22,477 nt of DNA, from the IMG/VR virus record IMGVR_UViG_3300043466_001136, positions 1 through 22,477 of that record. One strand, written 5' to 3'. This document shows positions 7,976 through 16,460 of this stretch, one piece after another (position 1 is the first letter of the stretch; the number at the start of each line of letters is the position of its first letter). The position numbers were made by a program, and so were the translations under genes. The notes under the pieces were generated by a model. That model saw only the letters and a list, made by a program, of their open reading frames with translations. It was not told the DNA's origin and ran no database searches. The DNA comes from a virus.

Positions 7976-10900
7976 TATCTTAGACCCACATTCATCTTAT
8001 TATTCTTATTTGTAAGAACCTGCATCTTCTTCATAACCTCTTCAGCAATTTGTTTTGGATCAGAGTCGGCACCATTGATGTTCATACTTACATTATACAC
8101 TGAGCTGGACGAATTTGTAGTGTTAGATGCTGCTTGTTTAAGATCATTTATATATCCTTCTTGATAAATACCCTCGGTTCCAGACTTAAGTACTGCAGGA
8201 AGTTCTTGTCCATATGTTCCTGGAACAGGACCGTTCCAGTCATGGAATTTAGGAAGATTAACCATACCACCCATAGCACGCTTTTCTTTAGTAATAACTC
8301 CTGCAGGATTATTCCACGATAGCCATTTAGCTCCTTCTATATCTTTTGGAACAGCACCAGTATTTACCCTATTCATTATTGCACCAGTCATACCTTCACT
8401 GGACATTATGCTTCCCAGATTTTCTGGCATAAGGTCAAAAATGCTAGAATTCTTTGTAGCCCCTAATGCTTTAGCTAATGAGTAATCTTGCCACTTAAGA
8501 GATCCTGGCTTTTTAGTAAAATCAATATACTTTCCTTTTGGTGCGCCAATAATTTGGTTTATTGATCCAAATGATTCTCCCCAGTTGCTGAAAGAGTTAT
8601 ATCCGCCTGCATAAAGATCTGCTTCTCCCTTAGAAGATGTTCCAAAGAATCCCATACCGTAATACGGGTCATTTGACTGTGCACCATCTAAAATGTTTGT
8701 GCCTTGCAGGTATTCTTCTCCACGATATCCAGTTGGCTGTGAGCCATGCCACATGCCAGACTTAATCATTGAATTTACTTTTGCTTTGTTTCTAAGTTGA
8801 TAAAGTTTATTAGGAATAGCAAAGGCTGTCTTTCCTAAGTTACCTGCAATTTTTGGACCAACTCCCATTCCAGCAAAACTAAGTGGAGCCATAGCTGCAC
8901 CTAGCTTATCACCCTTGCCTCCTATACCAGCAATAAGTCTTAGTAGTGGTGCCACTCCAAGCATCTCTGATGCTGGTTGACCCGATATGCCCCTTGCCCA
9001 TTTTTGCAACCATCCATCTTTTGCTGCCCCTCCATCTTTATAGCCAGGTACCAAACCACCCATAGCTAATGGTATGCTTGAATTAGGTTGACGATCTCTA
9101 TCCCAAATTGGCATCTTTGAAGCATTTGAATCAAAAGTCCAGGATTTTGGTCCAAACAAAGTATCTTCCAAACCATTTCCTAAATTATTAGAACTAGGAG
9201 GTGGTTGTAGCATAGATGGATTTCTTGGAGAAATTCTGTTGTCATAAACTGGTGGAAGATCAAAAGGTTTCCAGCCCTTTGGTCCCATTGTGTCCATCCA
9301 TTTTAAATCCCATCCAGATGGTGTTTTCTTTTTCTTTGCTTTTCCACCCTTAGCAAACCTTTGTGCATTTAATAAATCAAATGTTCCAACTCCATATTTT
9401 TGAACGGAATCTGCTTTAATAACATATTCACCATCTGAAAGCATTGCAGGTATAGAATCAGAAGTTTTAGTTCCTGGACCAGATACATTTCCACCACCCA
9501 TGTAGTTTGATATGTATCCTCCTGCTGCTGCTTTTCTACCCTTTTCTTTTTTAAACTCTTTAACCTTTTTATCTTCTGCTTTGGTTAGGTTAGCCCCACC
9601 TTCTACCTCTTTTAATCTTTTTTCAAGTCGGTCTAATACATCAGCAAGCTTATTGTCTGCTGTTCCCTGATTAAATTCAATAGTGTTTTTTCTTTGTTCT
9701 TGACCAAGCAGAGCAGCTTCTAGGTAATTTCCCCTGATCTGCTCTTGTTTCATTTTGTTTGTAAGGTCTTGTTGCTTGAGCTGCAAATCAATTTGTCTTT
9801 GCATTTCATCGTTTGATTTTTTGTTTGCCTCTTGTTTTGCTTTAAGTGCATCAATTTCTTTTTGAAGAATTTTAAGATATGCTTTGCTGGATTCTGATAG
9901 CTTATCAACTCCTTCAGATGCTCCTCCAACTGTTTCTTCAACTGTATTTCCTGTAAGTGGATCTGCATCTTGAAAAGCTTTTAGAAAATTTTCTGTTCTT
10001 GTTTTAAGGCCTTCAAGTATTTCCCTAATAACTTTACTATCTTTTGTAGTTTGCAAAACTTTAATAAGAGGACTGTCAATAGAAATTATACTCATAGAAA
10101 TAGCAAGTGTTGCTTGTAATCTAGCATTAAGATCATCTATACCTTGTATGGCATAGTATGCATCTGCTCCTAGCTGTTCAGCCATTTTTGAAATTAATAC
10201 AGTTTGTGTAGCTTTTGGCATACGAAGAATTGCATCTGATAAAGAGTCAACTCCAGCTGTATATTCATTAACGGCCATCTCTCCGCTTTGAAATTGTAAA
10301 ACTAGTCCGTCAAGTACAGCAGATAAAGCTGAACCATAGGTAAATATTTGGGCACGTACTGATTCTGAAATGCCTATAAATCTTAGTTGGTCAAATGGAA
10401 TAGTCTCGTCCATGTTTAAGCTAGAAACTTCTTTTTCGATAATACTAGAAAGCCTACGACCTATGATAGTTGCTTGTGTTTCAACCTTTTTTGCACTTGC
10501 TACTCCAATATCTTTAAAGTCTAGCTCTATGCTTGTTTTGCCAGCCTCTTCTTGAAGAGCTTGAATAATTGTTTTAATTTGTTCACTGGCAAAACCACTA
10601 CCCTTTAGTCTAATAGCTAAAGCTTTAAATATTATTTCAGCATCTTTAACAGAAGCAGATCTTAGGGCATTGATATCATTCTTAAAGTTCTTTTGAAAAT
10701 CTTCAGTTGCCTTTAGTTGATCAACAGCAGATCTTTGTGTTGCTCCGATTGGAGATAAAGTATTTCCTGACTTAAGATTTTCCCTACTTAGAGTTCTTAC
10801 AGTGACTCCAAAAAAAGATCCTAGTGTATCTAGCTTTTCTTTGGACATGGTTGCTACATCACCAAGTCCTTCTATCTTTAACCTAGCTCTTTCAGTAGCT

Positions 10901-13900
10901 ATAGAGAATAATTTATATACCCCGATACCAGCAATAACGGCTGCTGCTGCAATCTTCAATGGTCCTGGAAGCATAGTTAGTGCTTGAACAGCAAACAATA
11001 ATCCTGAAGCTTGTCCAGCAATTTGTCCAGCTTTACCTGGCAAAAATTGAGAACCCACCATAAGGGCAGAAGATGCTGCCATGCCCCTTCCACCACGCAT
11101 GGATCGTGCAACCTTACCCTTAACAGATCTAACCTTATCTCTGCGTCGGGTTCTTCTTAAGTCGTCTTGTGTTGGCTGAGATACAATCGGAAGCATTCTT
11201 GCACCAGACTGTGGGGCAACTCCAATAGGGGCTGGACCTTGTGGTCTTTGTGCAACCCTTCTCTTTCTTCTCTTTGCAAGTGCTTTTTCTCTTGCCTTGT
11301 CGTAAGCAATTGCGTCATCTCTACCATCTTTAGGAGCAAGTTCGTGAGGACTCGTTCTATCTCTAGAGGTAACATATATATCTTGGGTCCTTGCTTCTAT
11401 TTGTGAATTGTAAGCTCTTGCATCTTGTGTAGCTGTATTAATGAATGAACTTTCTGGTATGTTTCTAAAGTCACCACCGCCACCAAATCTTCTTCTTGAA
11501 CTAGTAGCTCCAGGTGTTATTCTTCCATCTTTTGAGACTTTTCCGCGACCCATAAAGTCTGGCCCAAGTGCCAAAGCCTGCTCATCTGTAAGACCATTAT
11601 ATCTAATCTCTGTTATGGTTTGAATAGCTTCTTCAAATACACGATCAAGCCCTTGACGCAAAGTTCCAACATTTTGAAGAGTTTCATTTGTTATTGTATC
11701 TAAAGCAACATATATTCGATCATCAAAAGTCTCACCCTTAGCTATAGCCTTTGCCCTTAGTTCTTCAATTTGTGACTGAGTATCAACAATTATTCTTCCA
11801 CCACGATCATATGCTGACTGAAGATTTTGAGTAAATCTACTATCAAATCTTTGTAGATCTTCTCCTAAATTTTCAAATGTTCCTCCACCTATTTCTATTG
11901 ACTTACGCCATTTTTCTGATCCTCCAACAATACTATCTTGTATAACATCTTCAAGGCTTGCTCCCGCACCGCCCATTGCATTATTTAAAAATCCAGTAAG
12001 TTCTGCTGCAAATCCATTTTTTAAATCAAGAGCTACATCTGGTCCAACTTTGTCAATAAAATAGTTTAATCTTTCTTGTGTTTTTGCGTCTCCTGCAACT
12101 GCTCCACTTTGATTTAAATCACCTGCAGTAACTTTTCTTCCCGCACCAATATGAGAAAATTGAACCTCATCCTGCTGATTCATTGTTGAAATATATCGTG
12201 ATCTAAATTCTTTTAAGTTTTTTTCTAATGCTGTTCCTGAAAGTCTTATTTCTTCTGCCATGGTTGTTACTAAAATCTTAAATTCTTGAACAATTGTTTC
12301 TGGCATTCTTTCTAGTTCTTTTGTTAAAAAGGCTGAAATTCCAGACTGACTTCTTTCTGGAGCACTAGAAGCAATAGATGAAATAAATGTTGAGTCTGCT
12401 TCGGTTAACGCTCTTCCACCTCTTCTAAATCCAGGAATATTTCCAGAAATTAGCCCAGCTACCATGCTTGGATATTTTCTAACATTTTTAGCAGGAATTA
12501 TTGCTTCACCATTAGACAACATTGCTGGTATTGAATCAGATGTTCCTGTTCCTGGACCCTTTAAAATTCCACCAACAGCAAGTTTTTTAGGAGCTTTGCC
12601 TCTTGCAGGTAACATCATTCCTGGGTTTGCCAGTGCAAATGCTGATGCTGCTCTTGTAGCATCAGTATACGCTGCAATAAGAGATCTAACAGCTGAGCTT
12701 TCTGCTGTAAAGGTTTGTGTTAAATTAGCATGTGATTGATTCAAAGAGTGTGCAGCTGCTGCCGCTTCTAGCTGCTCATTAGTCATGTACTGTGTTTGCT
12801 CACCAAGTACTTGTGATTGCCCAGTTAGTCTAAGGTAGCCATTACGAAGTGTTCCAAATAGCTTAATAATATTTGCTAAACCATTAGCAAGCAAACCAAA
12901 AGCCATCAAAGCTACTGGACCAATTCCACCAATAGCTATTGTAAGTATTGTTATAGCTTTTTTAGTGCCATCTGAAAGTCCCGAAAACTTTTCTAAAAGA
13001 TTTCCAACAAATTCTACAATTGGTGTTACTGCTTCTAAGAATGCTTTACCAACTGGAACAAGAGCAACCTTAAGATCTTCAACTGACTTTTTAAACTTAT
13101 TCATTGCAGAGTCAGCAGTCATTCCAAGTTCTGACTCAGATAATTCTGCAAGTTCTTCTATAGATGCTCCAGCTAGATCTAGTACTCTTGATGCTTGTGT
13201 ACCGTCGGCAATTACGTTAGAGAAAAGAGCCGATAGTCTTGCAAACTGGAACTTACCAAACATCTGCTCAATTGCTCTTGCTCTATTAAGTGGATCTAGT
13301 GTATCAAGTGCTTCAGCAAATCCAATTACTGTTGCCTTAAGATCTCCCTTATTTGATTCAACAATATTATTAATATTAATACCCATACCTGCAAGCATTT
13401 TAGAAGCTGTATTTGTTGGGTTAATCAAAGATGCAAGACCAGATTTAAGTGCGTTAGCACCTTCTGAGGCATTAATACCACCTTGCTTCATAGCAGTCAT
13501 AAAGAATGCTAAGTCTTTTACATCTCCACCCAGTTGCTGGATTACTGGAGCTACCTTTGGAATAGCTGTAGTTATATCATCAAGAGATACAACTGTCTGG
13601 TTTTCAACTGCGTTAAGAAAGTTAATTGAATCTGCCAAGTCTTCTGAAGACATTTTAAATGCGTTCTGCAGGGCAATGGTAGTGCCAAGAGCTTGCTGTG
13701 CATCAATCTGACCAAGAATAGAAAGTCTAGTTGCTTCAGTTGTCTGTCTTTGTAGATCTAAACCTTGGAAACCTGCTGCAGCAGCTTCGGCTGCTAGGCC
13801 AACTGTTGTTGAAACTGCAATGCCATATTTTGTAAATTCTTTAGCTAATTCTTTAACATTTTCTAAGGCTTTTTGAGTTTCTGCTTTTGGTGTAAGTAAG

Positions 13901-14583
13901 TCTCCATAAACTTTTCTAAACTTTAAAGCAGCAGTTTCCATATCCATAAATGATTTTGAAGCTACCATGCCAAGGCTAGCTAGTGGAAGTGTAAAACCAA
14001 CCATAAGCTGACGACCAGCCCACTGTGTATTTTTACCAAAATTAAGAAGGTTGGTAGAGCCCTGCTTAAGTAGTTGATTAAAAATTGCTTGTCTTTGTGC
14101 TGCAAGCTGAAGCTGTGTAGAATGATTAGATAAATCTAATTGGTTAGGAATAACAGCAATTGCTTTCATTGCCCCGCTGCTATCACGGCCTAGCTTAATG
14201 TATTGAGTCTGTAACTTCTTTACACGGTCTTCTGCTACCTTGCCAATAGTGTCAAATTCAGATCGAAAGGTTTTGCCAAATGTTTTAGTAGCAGCTCCAG
14301 CATATCTGAAGTACTCTCGCATTGAAAACTTGTTTTTTTCCAGGGAGTCAGTAAAAGCCTCTGAAGTAGTTCTAACAGTTCTTAGTTCTGCAGTAAATGC
14401 TCCAGTAGCATTGATACTATTTACAAGATTTTTCTGCAGATTTGCCTGGGCAGTTGCAGCAGCAGAGCTTGACTTAGCTACAGATGTGTGAAACTGAGCT
14501 AGTTGTCTTTGTAGAGATTTGAGTTGGGCCAACGCATTAGACGCATCAATATTTACGCCAATATTTGCATTTACGTCGGCCAC
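7975..14583 (-). CDS. Tape measure protein (TP901 type, 2202 residues) with C-terminal ART-like region
   Basis: Starts at GTG 14583 behind AAGAGGTGA. Residues 1-150 are a helical coiled-coil entry. About 185-480 is the TP901-type core (GRQLMVGFTLPLASLGMVA, AMKQGGINASEGANALKSGL). Hydrophobic stretches lie near 540-575 and 1190-1225, as expected for segments that may insert in the host membrane during DNA ejection. A long charged coiled coil spans about 1565-1680. A motif GPGT-x-TSDSIPAMLS-x-GE occurs at 676 and again at 1702. Residues about 1944-2095 resemble an ADP-ribosyltransferase-type domain (WHGS with His1946; GMGFFGTSSKGEADLYAGG with Tyr1991; a closing WNNPAGVI). The protein sets tail length by running through the tube before ejection. 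At about 0.15 nm per residue it implies up to about 330 nm if fully extended, less if the tail end is globular. Many Gly-rich MGG patches sit between the C-terminal modules. It lies between the chaperones and the Dit-like gene, the classical place. Confidence 0.95.
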   Translation of the reverse strand: MADVNANIGVNIDASNALAQLKSLQRQLAQFHTSVAKSSSAAATAQANLQKNLVNSINATGAFTAELRTVRTTSEAFTDSLEKNKFSMREYFRYAGAATKTFGKTFRSEFDTIGKVAEDRVKKLQTQYIKLGRDSSGAMKAIAVIPNQLDLSNHSTQLQLAAQRQAIFNQLLKQGSTNLLNFGKNTQWAGRQLMVGFTLPLASLGMVASKSFMDMETAALKFRKVYGDLLTPKAETQKALENVKELAKEFTKYGIAVSTTVGLAAEAAAAGFQGLDLQRQTTEATRLSILGQIDAQQALGTTIALQNAFKMSSEDLADSINFLNAVENQTVVSLDDITTAIPKVAPVIQQLGGDVKDLAFFMTAMKQGGINASEGANALKSGLASLINPTNTASKMLAGMGININNIVESNKGDLKATVIGFAEALDTLDPLNRARAIEQMFGKFQFARLSALFSNVIADGTQASRVLDLAGASIEELAELSESELGMTADSAMNKFKKSVEDLKVALVPVGKAFLEAVTPIVEFVGNLLEKFSGLSDGTKKAITILTIAIGGIGPVALMAFGLLANGLANIIKLFGTLRNGYLRLTGQSQVLGEQTQYMTNEQLEAAAAAHSLNQSHANLTQTFTAESSAVRSLIAAYTDATRAASAFALANPGMMLPARGKAPKKLAVGGILKGPGTGTSDSIPAMLSNGEAIIPAKNVRKYPSMVAGLISGNIPGFRRGGRALTEADSTFISSIASSAPERSQSGISAFLTKELERMPETIVQEFKILVTTMAEEIRLSGTALEKNLKEFRSRYISTMNQQDEVQFSHIGAGRKVTAGDLNQSGAVAGDAKTQERLNYFIDKVGPDVALDLKNGFAAELTGFLNNAMGGAGASLEDVIQDSIVGGSEKWRKSIEIGGGTFENLGEDLQRFDSRFTQNLQSAYDRGGRIIVDTQSQIEELRAKAIAKGETFDDRIYVALDTITNETLQNVGTLRQGLDRVFEEAIQTITEIRYNGLTDEQALALGPDFMGRGKVSKDGRITPGATSSRRRFGGGGDFRNIPESSFINTATQDARAYNSQIEARTQDIYVTSRDRTSPHELAPKDGRDDAIAYDKAREKALAKRRKRRVAQRPQGPAPIGVAPQSGARMLPIVSQPTQDDLRRTRRRDKVRSVKGKVARSMRGGRGMAASSALMVGSQFLPGKAGQIAGQASGLLFAVQALTMLPGPLKIAAAAVIAGIGVYKLFSIATERARLKIEGLGDVATMSKEKLDTLGSFFGVTVRTLSRENLKSGNTLSPIGATQRSAVDQLKATEDFQKNFKNDINALRSASVKDAEIIFKALAIRLKGSGFASEQIKTIIQALQEEAGKTSIELDFKDIGVASAKKVETQATIIGRRLSSIIEKEVSSLNMDETIPFDQLRFIGISESVRAQIFTYGSALSAVLDGLVLQFQSGEMAVNEYTAGVDSLSDAILRMPKATQTVLISKMAEQLGADAYYAIQGIDDLNARLQATLAISMSIISIDSPLIKVLQTTKDSKVIREILEGLKTRTENFLKAFQDADPLTGNTVEETVGGASEGVDKLSESSKAYLKILQKEIDALKAKQEANKKSNDEMQRQIDLQLKQQDLTNKMKQEQIRGNYLEAALLGQEQRKNTIEFNQGTADNKLADVLDRLEKRLKEVEGGANLTKAEDKKVKEFKKEKGRKAAAGGYISNYMGGGNVSGPGTKTSDSIPAMLSDGEYVIKADSVQKYGVGTFDLLNAQRFAKGGKAKKKKTPSGWDLKWMDTMGPKGWKPFDLPPVYDNRISPRNPSMLQPPPSSNNLGNGLEDTLFGPKSWTFDSNASKMPIWDRDRQPNSSIPLAMGGLVPGYKDGGAAKDGWLQKWARGISGQPASEMLGVAPLLRLIAGIGGKGDKLGAAMAPLSFAGMGVGPKIAGNLGKTAFAIPNKLYQLRNKAKVNSMIKSGMWHGSQPTGYRGEEYLQGTNILDGAQSNDPYYGMGFFGTSSKGEADLYAGGYNSFSNWGESFGSINQIIGAPKGKYIDFTKKPGSLKWQDYSLAKALGATKNSSIFDLMPENLGSIMSSEGMTGAIMNRVNTGAVPKDIEGAKWLSWNNPAGVITKEKRAMGGMVNLPKFHDWNGPVPGTYGQELPAVLKSGTEGIYQEGYINDLKQAASNTTNSSSSVYNVSMNINGADSDPKQIAEEVMKKMQVLTNKNNKMNVGLR
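8299..8754 (-). other. Putative ADP-ribosyltransferase-like domain inside tape measure
   Basis: Encodes tape measure residues of about 1944-2095. The order of features is MWHGSQPTGYRG (a His-Gly-Ser start), then DPYYGMGFFGTSSKGEADLYAGGY (aromatic strand, Thr/Ser-Ser and Ala-x-x-Tyr), then DFTKKPG, and last a strand AKWLSWNNPAGVI. This layout is like PolyVal-type and phage-borne ART domains, which begin HGT/HGS, have a GxGxYxT...A..YA core and close with a NP-x-x-I strand. The third catalytic residue (usually Glu) is not assigned. An evolutionary remnant or an unrelated alpha/beta domain is possible. Confidence 0.4.
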
Positions 14584-14597
14584 GAACTCACCTCTTT

Positions 14598-14921
14598 TTA
14601 ATTGTTATTAATTGAAGAAATGCCTAGATCTCCAAGTTGTGCACCTGAAGCTGCTTCTACAATTTTATATACTGTTGGAAGATCAAGAATATCTTCCAGC
14701 ACTGCCTTATCTGTTGATAGCTCTGGAGCATACTGCTTCATAGCAATCTGAACACACTTAATTAAAACATCAATAGACTTTGAATTATCTTCTGACACTG
14801 CGTCAATCTTTTCAAATTCCTTCATGAAGTCACGAAGAAGTGATATTTTTAATGGACGAATCTTTATCTCTTGATCATTAAGTAATGTAATAGACTTTGA
14901 TTCATATACTGTTGTCGTCAT
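14598..14921 (-). CDS. Tail assembly chaperone, short form (G-like)
   Basis: A 107-residue protein directly before the tape measure. ATG 14921 has an excellent GGAGG five bases upstream, and an extended -10 box lies 26-34 bases before it. It matches the N-terminal part of the preceding 231-residue protein: EIKIRPLKISLLRDFMKEF against EIEVSPLKIKYMREFMECF, and KCVQIAMKQYAPELS against KCVQISMRQFCPELS. Both are mostly helical. In lambda-type siphoviruses a short G protein and a long GT protein, made by frameshifting, coat the tape measure while the tube grows. This one ends in SSINNN with no T-like extension, so it looks like the G-only partner encoded as its own gene. No slippery site or overlapping extension was found at its end, which lies 14 bases before the tape measure GTG. 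Confidence 0.85.
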   Translation of the reverse strand: MTTTVYESKSITLLNDQEIKIRPLKISLLRDFMKEFEKIDAVSEDNSKSIDVLIKCVQIAMKQYAPELSTDKAVLEDILDLPTVYKIVEAASGAQLGDLGISSINNN

Positions 14922-14946
14922 TTTTCCTCCTGTATAGACTTAGTTA

Positions 14947-14955
14947 ATTATACCA
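14947..14955 (-). promoter_or_regulatory. Extended -10 promoter box before short chaperone / tape measure
   Basis: Minus strand reads TGGTATAAT inside the 45-base gap between the two chaperone genes. It would give a leader of about 19 bases ending in GGAGG before ATG 14921. No TTGACA-like -35 is visible at 16-18 bases. It could raise the dose of short chaperone and tape measure independently of the long chaperone. Confidence 0.5.
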
Positions 14956-14966
14956 TAGGGAGGGCT

Positions 14967-15662
14967 TTAAATTTTTTCATATTCTATACCCATCCCAATT
15001 CCAAACCCTGCTTTTTTAGCTGCTGGGCCTTGTAAAGACAAAATATCATTAGAGTCTGAAGTTTGACCCCTGCTGAACACTCTTGCCTTCATGTCTTCCC
15101 ACTCTTTTTGTCCACGATCTTTATTCGTTTCTGCATCAAGGTCAACACCTTGCATTGCAGCTAAAAACTTTTTTTCTTCATAATCTAACTCACGAATTGA
15201 CGATACTATTGCTACTAGCTCAGCTATAGATATGGATCTTTCTAGCTCATCAAAATTTTTCCATATACCCAGCAAAAATGCTTCTGTTTCTAACTTTACT
15301 AGGTCAAAGTCTTCCCAGGCTGAGGTGTCCTTAGCTTTTTGTGGATCATTAGATTCTTCTTTGTCATCTTTTTTATTAAACTTAATACCGCCAGCATGTT
15401 CTAATATGTCATATAAGGTTTGTAAGTCAAAGCTATCTTCAATGTCTTGTAAGCTCTTAGAGAGTTCTGGGCAAAACTGCCTCATAGATATTTGTACACA
15501 TTTGGCAATAATCTCAATGGCTTGCTCTTTTGTCTGAGTATTATGAATACCCGTAAAACACTCCATAAATTCACGCATATATTTTATTTTTAAAGGTGAT
15601 ACCTCTATCTCTTTATCATAAACTGTATATACATAAAATGTATTATATATTGCTTTATCCAT
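14967..15662 (-). CDS. Tail assembly chaperone, long form (GT-like, no frameshift)
   Basis: A 231-residue protein in one continuous frame. Residues 1-95 are paralogous to the short chaperone downstream. A charged linker (NKKDDKEESNDPQKAKD, 96-112) leads to a second domain at about 115-180: WEDFDLVKLETEAFLLGIW, NFDELERSISIAELVAIV, YEEKKFLAAMQGVDLD. That second domain has the pattern seen in the T-part of tail chaperones of many actinobacterial siphoviruses, where it is normally reached by programmed frameshifting. The C-terminus is Gly/Met-rich (KKAGFGIGMGIEYEKI). There is no Shine-Dalgarno before ATG 15662; instead a -10 box lies seven bases upstream, so the mRNA is probably leaderless. It is insulated from the major tail protein by a terminator. 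It is expected to bind the tape measure C-terminal part and the tube subunits during tail assembly. Confidence 0.85.
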   Translation of the reverse strand: MDKAIYNTFYVYTVYDKEIEVSPLKIKYMREFMECFTGIHNTQTKEQAIEIIAKCVQISMRQFCPELSKSLQDIEDSFDLQTLYDILEHAGGIKFNKKDDKEESNDPQKAKDTSAWEDFDLVKLETEAFLLGIWKNFDELERSISIAELVAIVSSIRELDYEEKKFLAAMQGVDLDAETNKDRGQKEWEDMKARVFSRGQTSDSNDILSLQGPAAKKAGFGIGMGIEYEKI

Positions 15663-15669
15663 TTAAACT

Positions 15670-15678
15670 ATTCTACCA
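15670..15678 (-). promoter_or_regulatory. Extended -10 promoter, apparent leaderless start of long chaperone
   Basis: Minus strand reads TGGTAGAAT; seven bases then separate the hexamer from ATG 15662, so transcription would begin at or one base before the ATG. It lies directly after the terminator's U-tract, so it would restart transcription. TAGAAT is one mismatch from TATAAT. Confidence 0.5.
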
Positions 15679-15680
15679 TA

Positions 15681-15713
15681 AAACAACAAAGCCCACATCC
15701 GAAGACATGGGCT
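15681..15713 (-). terminator. Rho-independent terminator after major tail protein
   Basis: On the minus strand a 10-bp stem (AGCCCATGTC with GATGTGGGCT, two internal G-U pairs) closes a cUUCGg tetraloop and runs into TTGTTGTTT. It lies 19 bases after the major tail protein stop. A terminator here lets the tail tube subunit be made in excess of the genes below. Confidence 0.85.
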
Positions 15714-15732
15714 GTGCTGAGTAATTAAACTA

Positions 15733-16377
15733 TTAAGACAGTAGGTCTCCGAAGGTACGATCAACGATCTTACCATATGAGCCTGAAGTGTCTTCTGGGA
15801 GCAAGCGGAATGATACTTCAAACATTGAAGCCTCTTCACGCTTTGCAGATACTGTAACATTTTCAATTGAAAGTGCACGGTATGCTGTATATACACGCTC
15901 AACGAATGGAGAATCAATGCAGTCACCTGTACCAGGTCCTACAGCAACAATTCCACGCTCTACTGGACACTCACCGATTTCTCCACCAGAAAGGTTAAGA
16001 ACCTTTCCTGCAGAAGAACCAACGCTTCCAGATAGTTCAGATTCGTTAAAAGCCAAAGCCAAGAGAAGGTTCTCAAGTGTAGCTTCAGCAAAAGCAGTTG
16101 CAAGGTTTACTTGCATTCCCTGCTTGTAAAGTTTAGCAACGTCAAGAATTTGGTCAACCGATACTTCACCGAAGTCTGGTTGGAACTGTAGTTCAAGACC
16201 GTTCATGGTGTAACCTACGTTTGTGTACTCACTGTTTGGCTGTGACAAAGTATCTTTATAAGATACTTCTGTACTAAACACCCCAAGAGTATCTTGTGGG
16301 GTCAAGGTTGTATCTGCAACGAAAAGTGCTGCTGCACCAACGATAATGTTGGTTGAATTTCCACGACTATATGCCAT
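15733..16377 (-). CDS. Major tail (tube) protein
   Basis: A 214-residue protein starting at ATG 16377 (MAYSRGNSTN) with AGAGGTG six bases upstream. A GTG at 16386 in the same frame lies inside that ribosome site and is rejected as the start. The protein is beta-rich with a central helix: AALFVADTTLTPQDTLG at the N-terminus, then GLELQFQPDFGEVSVDQILDVAKLYKQG, the helix ATLENLLLALAFNE, and a last sheet YRALSIENVTVSAKREEASMFEVSFRLLP. This is the layout of siphovirus tail tube subunits. The gene lies between the tail terminator and the chaperones, with its own extended -10 promoter and a strong terminator, consistent with high expression. The leader of about 62 bases contains an inverted repeat at 16398-16412 (ATCTAT, loop, ATAGAT) just upstream of the ribosome site, which may affect mRNA stability or translation. 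Confidence 0.85.
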   Translation of the reverse strand: MAYSRGNSTNIIVGAAALFVADTTLTPQDTLGVFSTEVSYKDTLSQPNSEYTNVGYTMNGLELQFQPDFGEVSVDQILDVAKLYKQGMQVNLATAFAEATLENLLLALAFNESELSGSVGSSAGKVLNLSGGEIGECPVERGIVAVGPGTGDCIDSPFVERVYTAYRALSIENVTVSAKREEASMFEVSFRLLPEDTSGSYGKIVDRTFGDLLS

Positions 16378-16446
16378 ATTTTTCACCTCTTTCTATAATC
16401 TATTAAATAGATATTAAGTTGTTTGGCGTTTGTTTCCTCACTAACG

Positions 16447-16455
16447 ATTATATCA
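16447..16455 (-). promoter_or_regulatory. Extended -10 promoter box before major tail protein
   Basis: Minus strand reads TGATATAAT, a perfect TGn-TATAAT, just after the stop of the tail terminator gene. The intergenic gap to the major tail protein is about 80 bases, the longest in the window. No clear -35 is present. Confidence 0.5.
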
Positions 16456-16460
16456 TCGTT

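Noticed and set aside
14590-14610. A possible -1 slippery run (TTAAAAAG) near the end of the short chaperone
   Set aside because: It lies after the stop codon and there is no extension to shift into before the tape measure start.
15663-15926. A minus frame of 87 codons overlapping the major tail protein end and the terminator
   Set aside because: It overlaps a well-supported gene in another frame and would run through the terminator hairpin.
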